A stretch of 60,644 bases of DNA. Source: Salisapilia sapeloensis. Lineage: Eukaryota > Oomycota > Peronosporomycetes > Peronosporales > Salisapiliaceae. This document shows, one piece after another, positions 43,394-56,331 of this stretch (within the stretch, counting starts at the first letter, position 1; the number at the start of each line of letters is the position of its first letter). Made by a program: the position numbers and the translations under genes. Below the pieces are notes generated by a model. It had not been told where the DNA came from. It saw nothing but the letters and a program-made list of their open reading frames with translations, and did not search any database. The stretch is from assembly GCA_023334545.1 (NCBI GenBank), contig JAADVB010000099.1, positions 1 to 60,644 on the forward strand, read 5' to 3'.

Positions 43394-45938
43394 ATGGAGG
43401 ACAGCCAGGTCCATACTCCTGTCCTTGCGACAGAAGATGCATCTTCGAATGACGGGGAGTCCAGACCAAGTCAAGACAAGATTGTGCACAAGCAGAGTGA
43501 AGATGTGGAGATAAAAGTTACCAATGACCAAGAGGAAGAGGATACTTTGGACGATGGCCGGTCTCAAGCCGATACGGAGCCAAATACGAAGAACACATTG
43601 ACATTGAGAGGTTTCATTGAGGAAGTACGAGTGGCATGGGTTGCGTCGGCTTCCGATCCGTCATTCCCAAACATGCATGATGCTGTTCGTCGAAAATTGG
43701 CAGGTAGATCTGGTCATTCTATTCCTTATCGCTCTTTGCATGCATCCCGGATGGACGTGGCGGATTCAGAGGAGGAATCGGACTCACTAAATCATTCTCA
43801 CACATCGTCTAACTCTATATGCCCAGAGCGAAGACATATACGCTCGCTAACGTTCAATTTCTTCCAGAGTACATGGGTCTTCCTCCTGCTACTAGGCGTA
43901 CTAGCATCCGTCACAGCCTGGACATTGGACGGAGCAATCCTTCTCCTTACAAACGGACTCGAAGCTTTTGTACAGACGGGAGGAAATTGGATACCAAACT
44001 ACTTTCTCTACGTGCTTTGTCGCGTACTCACTCTCCTCATCGGCGTCGCCATCACGTTCTACTTGTGCCCAGCTGCAGCAGGGTCTGGTATCCCAGAGAT
44101 GCGCAGTATCCTCGGTGGATTCCCAGCCCCAGCATATCTCTCCGGTAGAACGCTCCTGACCAAAGCAGCAGGACTTGTTTTTGCGTTGGGAAGTGGTTTA
44201 TCCATCGGAAAAGAAGGTCCGTTCGTCCATTTGAGCTGCATCATCGCCCGGCAACTCCTCCGCATTCCTTTATTTCGACAAATACGCCGGTCGCAGGATC
44301 TCACCCATCATGTCCTCTCCGCTGCCTGTGCTGTTGGCGTGACAGCGACCTTTGGTACGCCCATCGGCGGTGTCTTGTTCAGTATCGAGGTCACCACAAC
44401 GTACTACGTCACGAGAAACTACTGGCGAGCGTTCTTTGCTTCGGTAACATCCACCTACATAGCATGTTTGATAGTGCCTCATGTATAGTACTAGGTTGTG
44501 GGCGTCGTCGTCTTTCGATTGCTGAACTCTGTCGTGTCGGAAAGCAGCGTCTCTCTCTTTGCCACGGAGTTTGATGTACTGCCGTACCAATCGTACGAAA
44601 TTTCCTTGTTTCTCATCCTCTCCGTTCTCTGCGGTCTACTATCTGCGCTCTTTGTACGCATCTACCGCATCGTCCTGACACTGCGAGATGTCGTGTTAGG
44701 AAAAGTCGTCGTGGCTCGCTGGCCTCGCTCGAAGCGTTGGACTCCATTCGTCTACGCAGGCGGTGTCGCACTCGTCTTTGCTCTTGGTGAATACCCCGTC
44801 GGTAGTTTCATGCTCCTCACACAAACCCAAGTGGTCGATGACATGTTCTCGGAAGGTAACCTAACAGAGTCCGACGCCACACGCTTAGGTATTAGCTCGT
44901 TCCTACAAATAACTTGTACACGTACTAACATACAGAATAGCGGAAGTATTTGGAACATCATGGAGCTCTCCTTCGCTTCTTGTGAATTTGTTCTTGTACT
45001 TCATCCTACGATTCTTATCGACAGCTATCTCTGCCACTGTAATGGTGCCTTGTGGAATTGTCACGCCGATGTTAGCGCTAGGTGCTTCTCTCGGTAGACT
45101 GTTTGGTGAAATTGTTGTTGTCTTTGGAGGTGGCACGGAACTTGCAGGAGGGTATGCGGTCGTGGGTGCAGCAGCCTTCACGGCAGGCGTCACTGGCACC
45201 GTCAGTATTGCTGTGATCGTCTTTGAACTGACAGGACAGCTGAGCTACATGATCCCAGTCTTGCTATGCGTACTTGTTGGACGAGCCGTTGCCTTGTTCC
45301 TATCTCTAGACTTTTACGAGACGATTAGCAGACAGAAGAATCTGCCACAGTGGCCGGACTTGACGAATCAAGACTCGTATGATCTTGTCGCGGGAGATAT
45401 CATGCATCCTATCCATCCACACGACGACAGTGTGCTGCCTCGACAGCAGTCATTGTCTAGTTTGCAGTCGTTTGTGAAAATTACAGGAAACGCGTCTGAA
45501 CTGGTGCCTGTCGTCGATAGCGTCGAAAGTCTCGTGTTCCTTGGTGTCGCACAGAAAAGCGAAGTAGAGACGCTGGTTCAAGTGTGGGAAGAGATGACGT
45601 CCAGTCCCAAGAGTGCTGGTGCTAGTGTTTCAAAGGACGAAGAGGATGTAGATGTGATGGATACGCTGTCTGCAAAGATGGCGATGACTGAGCTCTCAAC
45701 GGAGCAGAAAAGCATGCTAGCTCAATCTCAAACGCTGTCTCTTGATTTGGTTCAGAAAGAGCTCTTGGCATTGGACGTTGTCAACTGTCACGTGCATCGC
45801 AACACACCAGCGAGCCATGTGATTCTATTGCTCGCCGTCCACAAGTGTCCTCGGCTGTTCGTCACTTCGAGAGGTAAGCTGCTCGGACACATCCAAGCTT
45901 CCGATCTGCTAGCGAAAAGTAGACGATTTGCTTTGTAG
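43394..45938 (+). CDS. CLC family chloride channel/transporter
   Basis: Exons 43394-44443, 44495-44888 and 44941-45938 (813 residues; introns 51 and 52 nt). The second intron has a GTACTAAC branch; its acceptor puts the frame on DATRL-AEVFGTSW, which reaches the third selectivity block. Selectivity motifs are GSGIPE, GKEGPFVH with the gating Glu, and PCGIVTP in place of the usual GxFxP. About 12 membrane helices are followed by two C-terminal CBS segments (GDIMHPIHPHD; LFVTSRGKLLGHIQASDLL). The N-terminal 150 residues are acidic and cytosolic. CLC proteins move Cl- through plasma or endomembranes, often as Cl-/H+ exchangers; the gating Glu would allow either mode. Confidence 0.95.
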
Positions 45939-46574
45939 GTCATAGAGACGCCAAGTAAAAATTAAATATAATATAGTTTTAAATGAGATCATGGTGCTAC
46001 ATTGCTGTGTAAATCTCTGCCTTGGCATTACGATAAACTGAGTCAGACATCCAATGGCAGTGCTGTCATACGAAGTTGAAATGGGAACATATAAGATCGA
46101 GTATCAATATCTTCAAGTAGTGGGATAATAATTCCTTTCTTAAAATACCAGCACCATAAATGGAGCCCGCGCAGTTCCGTGAATACTTATGCATCATGTG
46201 CAGAGAAATTTGCTACAATCTTGTCACTTACGTGCAAGTGATCTTACCTCGGGCACATGAAGACTCCAGGCTAAATTGCTACTCCGACATGGAAATATTC
46301 ATGGCATCAAGATATCACCATTTAAGAAGCCATACGAACTATGTACACTCTCTCAAAAGTCTATCATACAGAATCTTACCACTCCACACATTCGCTTCCT
46401 GAAAAGTAAACTGGAAACCTTGATAAGTGAGCCATCAAGCCTCGAAAAAGATCCGTCGCTCAAAATACATACCTGTGACCTAATTTAGCTGTCTAACTAA
46501 ATCAATCCATCTATAAAAGCACGATTAAGAAAGCGCTGAATCGAGGGCGAATCGACGCAAGTACTCAGGACATA
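45939..46574. other. Intergenic stretch with possible decayed coding fragments
   Basis: A plus-strand frame from an ATG at 46160 begins MEPAQFREY, resembling the N-terminus of aromatic amino-acid decarboxylases. A second frame from about 46295 to 46488 looks protein-like (PHIRFLKSKLETLISEP). Neither joins into a convincing gene, so relics or an unrecognised small gene are both possible. Confidence 0.3.
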
Positions 46575-48344
46575 ATGGCTGGATCCGACGGTATGCACGA
46601 CATTAGTTTACATTTGCACCCTCTCCATGTCCCAGCTAAGTAAATGTAACTAAACTACGCTGCTTGCGTGGACTGCAGATGACGAGAGTAAGAAGAGATC
46701 GATCAATGAAATGTTTGGCGAGGACTCGGACGACGACGATGACCAAATTCGCCCAGGTAATCTAAATCAACGATAGTAGGCTTGTATATCGTGTACGATG
46801 TGGTTAATACGATCAATCTGATGTGCTTGCTTATTAATATATCGTCCTCGATCGCATGCTACTCATGATTATACTCCTTCCATACCCTCTATTAACATTC
46901 CTTACTAAATGATACCATCTTAGTCTCCAGTGGCGTAACGGCAGATGCATCTGGGTATGCCCCACCTCAAGCCATTCGCATAATAGGATCACACTTACAA
47001 AATACAATAGATTGTTCGGATCGGACTCTGAAAGCGACGATGAACCAGCTCCAAAGAAGGCAAAAGCAGATAAAGCTTCTCACTCCAACAGTTCTGCTCA
47101 GGCATCAAAAGAACAAGTTAACTCAGGTACATTTAGAAACGTATTCTGTCCATTTCTACCGACTGAACATTTGGCTAGGCGACGAGTACGAGTCGGAAGA
47201 GGAAGGCGCGAGGAACAAGGAGGACGACGAGTTTATTGATGGAGAGGATGACCTCGCTGATGTCCTGCAAGAGTACAACCAAGATGCACAGGTATACGCC
47301 ATATGCCCTTTGCGTTTCCCCAACAGCTCACGCCTCGTATAGAATTTCAACGACACGCGACCAAGTGGTCAGCCAGATCCGCTTCCGAGTAAGAAGCAAG
47401 AGGACTTTTTCGAGCAAACGCTTCGGTCGTTAAAGACCGGTCGACGTAGCAAGATGAAGCTCTCAGCGCAGGAGATGGAGCATCTTGCACAGGAGGTTCT
47501 CTTCCGGATGGACAAAGCGCACGCGGATGACTTGGCAGCTTTGAACGAAGGCAAAGTGCCGTTCAATAAGATCAAGTACTGTGACAACGCAGTGGAGATC
47601 CTTCGGAAGCAGCAGCTGCAGCCGATTCTGCTCGACTTTGACCTTTTGTCGATCATCAAGAAATGGATACAGCCGATGGAAGACGGGACGCTGACCAACG
47701 TCGGTGTTAGGTCAAAGATGCTGCAGACAGTCGACCATCTACCTATCTACAAGGAACACTTGAAGCGCAGTGGCTTTGGCAAAGTCGTCATGGCGCTCTG
47801 GAAACATCCGAATGAAGTAGCTTTGCCTTGTAGCTACTTTTTATCCGTACCTCACGCTTGCATGTAGACTCGAGACAATAAGGAGATTTGTCGAGGAATG
47901 ATCGACCGATGGAGTCGCTCCGTCTTCAACAAGACGCTCGACTACTCAAAACTGTCCGAGCTCGAGGCAGAAAAGGCCGAGAATGGCGGGTACCGACAGC
48001 ACAAAAGGTATCTTCCGTCCTCTTTATACCTCATTTATTCTCCTAACGCCTTCCATAGCATTCAGAAAAAGAAACAGGAAGGACAAGGTGCAGAGTCTAC
48101 GTCAGGTGGATGGGCTGCAGGATCCGAACGTGCAGCCATGCCACAGCAGATGCGCTTTGACTTTATCGCTCGTCCTCGACCGAAGGGTATGCATGCAGAG
48201 GAAGAGGACGAAGAAGGACGACGTGGACGGAAGAAGCTTGATCCAGAGTCGCGCAAAGGACGACTGGCGAAACGCATGCAAGCGATCGCACGGCCTGGGA
48301 AGAAGAGCAAACGGTCGCAGAACATGAGCATTGAAGGTAGATAA
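46575..48344 (+). CDS. IWS1: Transcription elongation factor IWS1/SPN1
   Basis: Eight exons: 46575-46590, 46679-46756, 46924-46954, 47011-47126, 47179-47291, 47343-47816, 47868-48007 and 48059-48344 (417 residues), all phases consistent. Exon 1 is only 16 nt and exon 3 only 31 nt. The N-terminal third is acidic and disordered (DSESDDEPAP, DDEFIDGEDDLADVL). The TFIIS-N/LW domain follows (LLDFDLLSIIKKWIQP, HLKRSGFGKVVMALWKHPNE, RDNKEICRGMIDRWSR). The C-terminus is basic (RPKGMHAE, RKGRLAKRMQAI). IWS1 binds SPT6 and RNA polymerase II and links elongation to histone and mRNA processing in the nucleus. Tail-to-tail with the GPCR fusion gene, 53 bp apart. Confidence 0.93.
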
Positions 48345-48397
48345 ACGAATGAAGATGGAAAGCAACTTTCGTACATCACATATATACATTCTCCCAT

Positions 48398-51300
48398 TTA
48401 AAATGAGGTCAGGACGTCTCCATGGAGGTACCCGACGTGCTTCCCACCCCACGTCAGCGATAGATCGAACGGGATGGGCGTCGCTGCAGATAACTCTGCA
48501 CCTGCGTTCTTGAGCATATCTTCCTCTTTGATGCACAACACGCCTTGTCCTCCTCCTCCACCTTTCGCAGCTTCAATGCAAATTGCGACATGAATCGCAC
48601 CATTTACTGCTCGCGTGACAGCCGAGTGCATCACACCATATCGGCCAGCTTCCGTCCACTTCATACTCCGAGAGTTCGTGTAGGCTAGGAACGAGTCTTC
48701 GACTTCTCCGTCCTTTGCAATGGAGCTAAAGCCTCCTGTGACGGAGTGCGCGACTTCATACACCTTTCGCTGCAGAGCGTAGACGTCTTCACTAGGGAGT
48801 GGGAAGACTGTCGAGATCGTTTCAGGCTCAATCGGTTCGATCACTGGACCATACGAGGAGCCTACTTCAAGAGACTCTTCTCTCAAGTCGTACGAGCTCA
48901 AGTTCTTCGAGCGAGCGGAGAACGTGGTGTATGGACTGTTATATACATTGGACGTTAGCTCTCGCGACTGCGCTCGACTGAGCATTCGGTTCATCAAGGA
49001 CGAGATAGACCCTTTACGACTATTCGCAGACGACCGCAGTCCTCTCGAATTGCTTGTCGACGACGAGCTCTTGGAACTAGCTGCTGAGCTCCAGAAACTC
49101 TGGTCTCGCAGTCCTCGACCTTCGCTGATAGTCGAGTCCGTCGGGTCCACTGCATCTTCCTGCTCTCTCGCTGAACTACGCGTGTACCTACGTAGTCCGT
49201 GGCTAAACTTCGTCATCGCTTCCTTTGAGCCATAGCGATACGTCCAGATATTCGCATCGAGGTTCACCAGCTTAAGTCGGAACTCCATGACCCCTTTCTT
49301 ATCCTTGAGTCCTCGAATACCTTCCAACTGATCACTCTGCTCGGCCTCAGCTAACTTGTATGCAAAGAAACGATCTACCTCTAGTTCATATACACTACAC
49401 ACAGGCTTATGTGTTGACGAGACGACGTCTTCACATACCCAGTACGCCACGTTCCTCAGTCTCTCTTTCGTGTCCGTCAAAGAATGTGACAGGATCCGAT
49501 CTTTATATGCCGGCCGAGCAGGCATCGAAGACGCGTCACCTCCATTCATACCTAGAAACTGGTTGTGACACGTACGATCGTACACCATCGAGTACGACGC
49601 CACTTGGTTCGGATCGCGAGGAAACGTCGGGAGGAATCGGATCGGAGGCTCCTCGAATCCACAAAAAGCTTCTTTCGCTTCCAACGCTGCTCGAAGTTCA
49701 TCGTATCGCAGCAGCGCTTGCCACTGCCGTCGCGTCTTGTCCTCGATCATTCCGGACTTGGACATGAGCGCGACGAACTTGCGACGCTCACTACGCGGCA
49801 GACGCTGCAAGCTAGAGGCGTCCATGCTCTCTGCAAACATGGAGCTCGTGCGTGATCGCGCTCGAGCTAGCATCCTATCGACGATCGGATTACCTTTTTC
49901 CATTGTCTCTCGTCCGTCTTCCGTCGAGAACACGTGGTCTAAGAAGCTATTCCAGTCTTCATTCGCCTTGTCCTCTGCTCCTGCGTTCCCGAATGAAAAG
50001 CGACTGACGGGAGCATCGAACGAAGTGTCGCTTGAAGTCACTGGAGACCGGAGGAGAGTGAACGGCATGTTGTCATGATTCGAAGTGAAGACTTGGTCAT
50101 ATTCTGCGCCTTCCTCCATGGACATGCCGGAGCTTGCAGATGACCTTGCTTGGGTATCAAAGTAAAGCAGGTCCCAGTCCACGGCTACATTGCCTCCCAC
50201 CTGGTTGTGCTCGACCTCCTGTTTTCCCTCCTTTCCACCTAACGGCCCTGCTAGCATATTCATTTTCTCCATTATACGCTCCGTCTCTTCCACATCCCGA
50301 CCGTACGTGTACAATTCGTCACTAGACGATGGCGCGACCTTTGTATCCAATGCCTGGTCCGTCGATCGTTTTAAACACTCGGCCTTGTACGCCTGGTCTA
50401 GACTACTCACGAGCTTGGAGGCAGGAGCAGCAATGTCATAGTTCAGGTTACCAGATAGGAACGTATGATGGTACAGATATGGAAACTCCACATTTGCTTG
50501 GTCCGTGTCCATCCCAAAGGACCGGATCAAGTCGGCACTCGTAGCATGCTTCTCTTCGATCGATATCTTCTTCGCGTTGACACCTAGCGACGGGTAGCTG
50601 GACAATGGTATGGTCGAGCTACCGTGCAGCGACCCACTGGTGGCACCTCCGCCGTTCGCTTCAGATACAAAGGTACCGTTATGTGCAGACGTAGCAGCAT
50701 TTCCGGTGGTTGCCAAGTGAGACGGGAACGATGCACCGAGGTTGCAGCTGACAAAGGCCAGAGACGCGTCAAAGTATCGAAAGGGGATGCCAGCAACTTC
50801 TTTCAACGACTTCTTCTGCGACCAGATGCGACCATCCGCTGGTCGGAACTGAAAGTTGCCACTCAAATCGTCCGCTTTGTTCACAAAGACGATCTGACAT
50901 ACTGCTGCTTCTCGTCCGACACGCGCACTTGCGCCTGCTAACGTCGTGATGGACCGATAAGCCATGGGGTAGTTGATACGCATGAGATGCTGACGGATGC
51001 ATGCTTCTGCGCCAGAAAAGTCGCTGCAGTGCTGCAACGAGAAGACGTACAGGTCCTTTTCAGGAGGAACCCACTTGTCTAGACTACGAGGGAATGGCCG
51101 CCAGTCCATGTCAAATGTCGTGACGAAGATGGAGGCTGTGCCCAGTTGCTGCCGCTCCTCCTCTTTGCCCATTTGAAGTACCTTGGCATCGTCTCCACTC
51201 GCACCTTTGCTACCTGTCCGTCCTTCGCGTTGTTCCTTTGCTTGTCGTTTCGCGAATCGACGTCCAATATACCCATGGAACTTGCCATAAATGATTGCAT

Positions 51301-52264
51301 TCACAAATCCCTGGAGAGACACGACGGAGACGTGCAGCATGGAGAGTACGAAGAGCGTGCGACCTGTGATGGCATTGTATCCTCGGTCAAGCACCGGCGG
51401 AATCCAGCAGATGAGAAAGCCCGAAATGTAGATGGTCAAGTTGTACACGACCTCATGATACGCTCGACGAGCGTCGTCATTCACTTGAGCCTCCAGCCGC
51501 TTCTTGACGTTGATTTTAACGAGGATCAAAAGCACGATGAGTGCAATGCCGCCGAGGATGACCCAAATGTAGAGCACACCTAGCTTCCAGTAGTTATAAT
51601 CGTCAAGTACCCAGCACCACAATCCAGCATCTCCGAACCGATTAACTACGTACGTCATTAGTTTTGTTTTAAAAGACTCGAAAGACACTGGTACAGGAAA
51701 GCGCGAGGGCAGGAATCGCAACGTTGATCAAGATGGTACCAAGGAGGTAGTACTTGATGTTCTTCTGCAGTCGTTGCTGGTCTTCACCTCGACAGACCCA
51801 CCAGTAGAGGTTGACGGCCATGACTAAATTCCAAGCAATGGGCGAACCATCGCCAAAGGTTACCACTACATTTTCCATTAGTCACGTGCATTTTCATGAA
51901 ATACTTTCGATTGCATACCAAAGGCTTGGAGGTTGCACAAGGACGACGTCTCTTGTCCGGCTTTGATCGTATATGTCGGCAGGACACTAAAGATGCGACC
52001 AATAGCTCCAATTAAGTCCTACATACATTTTGTTAAACATACATTTCGCATATAGGTAAAATAGCGACATACGAGCCACGCAAGGACGTGAATGAGCTCT
52101 TTAATGACGTCGAGCTGCTGCGTCGTATTCGCTGCAGCGACACGCGATATTAAATGACGCGTTTGCCAGTAGCGAATAAGGATGTAGAGAGCGCCGACAA
52201 TGGATAGCCCGGACGAGATCGCCCCGGCCACCATTTTGGACGTCATGTGCGTGTCGTCGCTCAT
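48398..52264 (-). CDS. GPCR fused to inositol-polyphosphate-5-phosphatase-like domain
   Basis: Four exons, 52073-52264, 51919-52018, 51695-51865 and 48398-51645 (1236 residues), in phase. Residues 1-280 hold seven membrane spans (for example AISSGLSIVGALYILI, WVILGGIALIVLLILV, LTIYISGFLICWIPPV) in the style of Dictyostelium cAMP-receptor-like GPCRs. A basic linker leads to a region of about 500 residues with the order of INPP5 motifs: ITTF-like TTFDMDWRPF, DLYVFSLQHC, LAFVSCNLGAS, SGNLNYDI, PPIRFLPTFP and RPAYKDRIL. Several catalytic residues differ from the consensus (LQE to LQH, NSHL to SCNL, GDLNYR to GNLNYD, PSWCDR to PAYKDR). Fusions of GPCRs to accessory domains are known in oomycetes as GPCR-bigrams. 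Whether the domain hydrolyses phosphoinositides is doubtful. Confidence 0.85.
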
Positions 52265-52514
52265 TTCGACCTCCCTTCTTCCACCGAATAGAGAATGCGT
52301 CACGATTGACACGAGAATAGGTTCAATCGATACTTTTCAAGCCCAAGGACTCCACCAATCAACGCGCTCGAGTGAGGAGATCGTTTACATTGGAGCCGAC
52401 TCATCTGGTCCGCAAAGGTCTCAGATATGTATCGGCCAATCTATCGTCGCGTGACGTATCTGAGACCGAAGATATCTTCAAAAGGCGCACCCAAACGTCA
52501 CTCGTCACGCTACA
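52265..52514. promoter_or_regulatory. Divergent promoter region, GPCR fusion and WDR92
   Basis: 250 bp between the two start codons. Both genes must be driven from here. The GPCR frame stays open upstream of its ATG, but only from a non-ATG start. No distinct core motif could be assigned. Confidence 0.4.
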
Positions 52515-53831
52515 ATGGACACGACAGATGCACCACAGCTCATAGAGCACACGAGCAAGTCTGTGCCTTTTACACCCAATGCAGTGCGATGGATGCCGAG
52601 CTCTGCGAAGTTCATTGCCATGGGGATTTACCCGAAGGCTACAGGCGCAATCTCTGTCTATCAACTCAACCAAGGTGGAGAGCTTAAGACGTGCTTGGAG
52701 CTAGAGAAGCGCCATGGCATTAAATGTGGAACTTTTAACGCATCTTCCATCGAGAACAGGCATCTAGCGACTGGAGACTTTGGCGGCGTCATGAGTGTCT
52801 GGTAGGACGTGTCTGTACACCGAGCATGCGTCTTATGGTCTAATTGTGTGTAACGTATTCAGGGATCTAGAGCAACCGGAGAAACCAGTATATGAAGCCC
52901 AAGCCCATAGCTCTATCGTGAACGCTATCGATGGGTGTGGTGGTCGCAGTGTTGGTCATGGTGCCCCTGAAATCGTCACAGCTGGACGCGATGGCTGCGT
53001 CCGTGTTTGGGATATCCGAGTCCCTGATCCAGTCGTCGAACTCAAACCGTCCAACCAAGAAGTATGCTCTAGAACCCTCTCATAATAAGCTATATGGTGG
53101 TATGTAACTCTCTACGGTTCAATAGGCAAGTCGAGACTGTTGGTGTGTTGCATTCGGTAACTCGTTCAGCGATTCGGAGCGATGCATTGCTTCTGGGTAC
53201 GATAATGGGGACGTGAAACTATTCGATCTTCGGACAAACTCAACGTTGTGGGAGACAAATTGTCAAAATGGAGTTGTGCATGTAGAGTTTGATCGACAGG
53301 ACATTGAAATGAACAAATTACTCGTGACAACGCTCGAGTCTAAGTTCCGAATATTCGATATGCGGACACAACATCCCGAGAAAGGATTCGCCAGTATGGT
53401 GGAAAAAGCTCATCGATCTACCATTTGGCAAGGACGATTCTTGCCCCAAAATCGAGATTTGTTCATGACCGGTGGTGGTAACGGAGGCTTCAACTTGTAC
53501 AAATAGTGCGTATCGCTTTGAAACTTTAATTCCTCGACGATGTCTAACGTACAGCCTGCCACAGCCACTACCCAATGTCTCGCATGACGAAGGACAAAGA
53601 TGGGAAGCTCGAAGGTGTTGCGGGAAGTGTTGAACTACTCAACTCTCGGGTGCTTTCAACTCAGCCGATAGTCAGTCACGACTGGAGGTACCATACATCA
53701 TGTAACGTTGACTGCGTATTGTGCCTAAGAGTTATAATATTTCTAGTCCGGATCGTGAAGGCTTGTGTGCCCTTGCATCTCTTGATCAAACGGTTCGAGT
53801 CTACATCGTATCGAAAACACATAAATACTGA
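52515..53831 (+). CDS. DNAAF10: WD-repeat protein WDR92/DNAAF10 (Monad)
   Basis: Five exons: 52515-52801, 52863-53061, 53126-53505, 53565-53687 and 53747-53831. They give 357 residues, the same length as human WDR92. Highly conserved blocks: [82 protein letters not shown] and [12 protein letters not shown]. Seven WD40 blades are expected. WDR92 works with the R2TP/HSP90 machinery to preassemble axonemal dyneins in the cytoplasm and is kept mainly in flagellated lineages. The fourth exon must begin at 53565 (KYHYPMSRM), not at the nearer AG at 53564 minus 10, to keep the family sequence. Confidence 0.96.
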
Positions 53832-53923
53832 GCGATAAGCAGTCCACTTGGATCAAATGCCGGACAAAATACTTGAAAAGCAATACTTGATTCCTACTAT
53901 AAATTTCTACACCTACCGCTGCG

Positions 53924-56331
53924 TTATTGTGCTAGTTCGAGCAGTGATATTGCGACATTTGCGCTATCTTCGCTCACACTTTCGTTTGCATTTACAGCAT
54001 CGATGCTCTTGCTCGTTGTATGAGGTTGAGCATCATAATGTGCTATCGGCGTAAGCTCAGCTTCACGTCCCTCTGTTTCATTGACTTCTACCTTAGCACT
54101 ATATTTGTCTTCTAAGTCAAATTTCTGGTCTTCTGGCTTAGGCAAAGTTTCTGGATCGCATTGTGGACTGGGTAAATTGATCGATTGCTGATAACCTGCT
54201 TTCCACGCCTGGTATCGTCGTACTCCGTTTGATACATCAAAAGAAACAGGAGCCTGGACCTCCTTACTAGTATGACTTTCAAGGTGAGAAATACTCTGAT
54301 TAGTGGCGTCTTTCACTTTCAATTTATCCGATCTTGTACTACCAGATAAAGGTGATGGACGGAGCGAATTATAATCAAAATCTAACTCCTCTTTGCAAGC
54401 TTGTTTAAATGCTAGCTCATTTCCCCCTTCCGTTGATTGATACTCGCAAATCTTCCTGAGTTTACTTTGTGCTTGCATGCGTTTAATCTTTTCATCGTGC
54501 AAATGCTTCCGTAAACTTGATAGTTGCTCCAGAAGTGCTGTTTCCATCTTCTTTTTCGTGTCTTTCAACTTATTAATTTGTTCATTCTGCTTTTCGATTC
54601 GACTTTCCATAGCTTTTTGCTCCTGGAGAGAGCAAGCACTCAAATTTACGGCTTCATTCATCGCTTTCGCAGCTTCATTGCGCTGTGACGAAATGGTTTG
54701 TAGATCTTGCAACGATTTCTCCATCGCCTCTTTTAGAGCTTTTTCATCACCCTCCTTTTGTAAAAGCTCTCGATGTTTCGCATCGATTTGCGCTTGCAAC
54801 TCAAACCTTTCTTTAGATCCTTCATCGACAGAACTCTCCAACTGCTGAACTTGAGATTTGAGATCTTCACATACAGCTTTCACAGCAGCAAAGTCATCTG
54901 CTAGACTCTTCTTTGTCGTTTCCAAATCAATCCTTTCGTTCTCTTTTGCCGCATTCTGCTCTTTGAGATCTTGTATTTCGCCAGCTTGATCTTGTAGCAT
55001 CTTTTGAAATTCTTGATCATCCTTTTCTAGTCGCTCAATATACTCTCGCTGGGACTCAGAGTGTCTTGTCAAATTATGCAAATTAGACTCGGACACATCA
55101 AGTCGACGAACCAAGTCTTTTATCTTTCTCTCGTACTCTGTTTCCTTCTCTACTAACTTGGATTCTAAGTGAAGTTTTACTTCTGCTTGCTCTTGAATAA
55201 AATGAAGCAGCTTTGTTTTTTCGACGGCATAGTTCTGTATATCTCGTGCAGAAGCTGATAGCTGGCAACTTACGTGCGTTCTCTCTTTTTCTAATCCCGC
55301 TATATACGCTTCTTTCTCTTCAAGACGGTTTTGTAGGGAGTCGAGCGAAGCCTCATTCTCTTCTAATGAGCTCTGAGCACATACGAAATATAATCAAGAT
55401 TGTCAAGTTACAATAGATAGTAAATAGGAATTACCTGAAGTTTCTTCTTCTCAGCTTCTTCATTAGCGAGTTGCAAAGCCAAATTTGACTTTTCATCTTC
55501 TACTTCTGCAAATTCGTACAAGATACCATTGTGTAAGCTCCCATTCAGCTCCATCTCATCAAATCTTGTATCTAGTGCTCTTCTCAGAACTTTGTTCTTT
55601 TTTTGGAGATCATCGATCGTACTGCGGTACTCAGATATGCTTTCTTCGTGTTCCTGATTCATCCTCGAAAGCTCCTCGACTTGGCGAGAGAGATCCATAC
55701 CAGTGTTAGCCGCAGACTAATTTATTTCTCCAGTTAGCTTAAAGTGCAGTCGATTAATAAATCTAGGGTACCTGTCCATTTGATTTAGTGGAATATCGCT
55801 GCTCAATTCGCTTGGCATATTCTCTATTTTGAACCGCCTGGAGCTCTATCTGACGTTTTTCGTCTTGCATTCGGTGTACCTAAGCCAAGTTTCCACGGGA
55901 TTAACTCCAATATTATAGTCAGTGCACGTTTTTTTCAAATACCATCTTTCGCAGTTTGTCACTGCTGCGTTGTAACTTCTCCTTATCAGCTCGCATGGTC
56001 TTCATGTTTTTCCTAAGACCAAAATTCTATTGGATGGAAGATACAATGATTTCTGTATAACAATGTAGTCCATGGGAGAAAGCGGGAGTAGTATCCGTAC
56101 CTGTTCATTTGATTTATCTAACTGTTGCCTTGTTCTTAAGAAGGCTCGTTCAAGGTCTTTAATTTCATTTTTCAAAGTAGCTATATGACTTGATGAACGA
56201 GGCCCTCTTGCCTCCTCTTCAAGTTTGACTGAAGAAGATGTTACCGAATAACTATCCTCAAAACTTTCTTCATCCTGCACACTTTCAGGAAGCTCTTGAT
56301 ACTTCACTCCATTTCGCATTGTAAGCTGCAT
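53924..56331 (-). CDS. Long coiled-coil protein, unknown
   Basis: Five exons, 56101-56331, 55943-56026, 55772-55879, 55435-55716 and 53924-55372 (717 residues); every exon is a multiple of three, so all joins are phase 0. Nearly the whole protein is heptad-rich coiled coil (for example LKNEIKDLERAFLRTRQQL, KQSLEDLQ-type segments) with an acidic N-terminus and a polar C-terminal tail of about 120 residues. I cannot assign a family. It lies between two flagellar genes, WDR92 (93 bp downstream, convergent) and DRC4 (upstream, same strand), so an axonemal, basal-body or centrosomal role is a reasonable guess. Confidence 0.8.

Noticed and set aside
44884-44985. Reading SGSIWNIMELSF as part of the CLC protein
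   Set aside because: That frame hits a stop soon after and does not reach the GIVTP selectivity block; the frame AEVFGTSW after splicing at 44889-44940 does.
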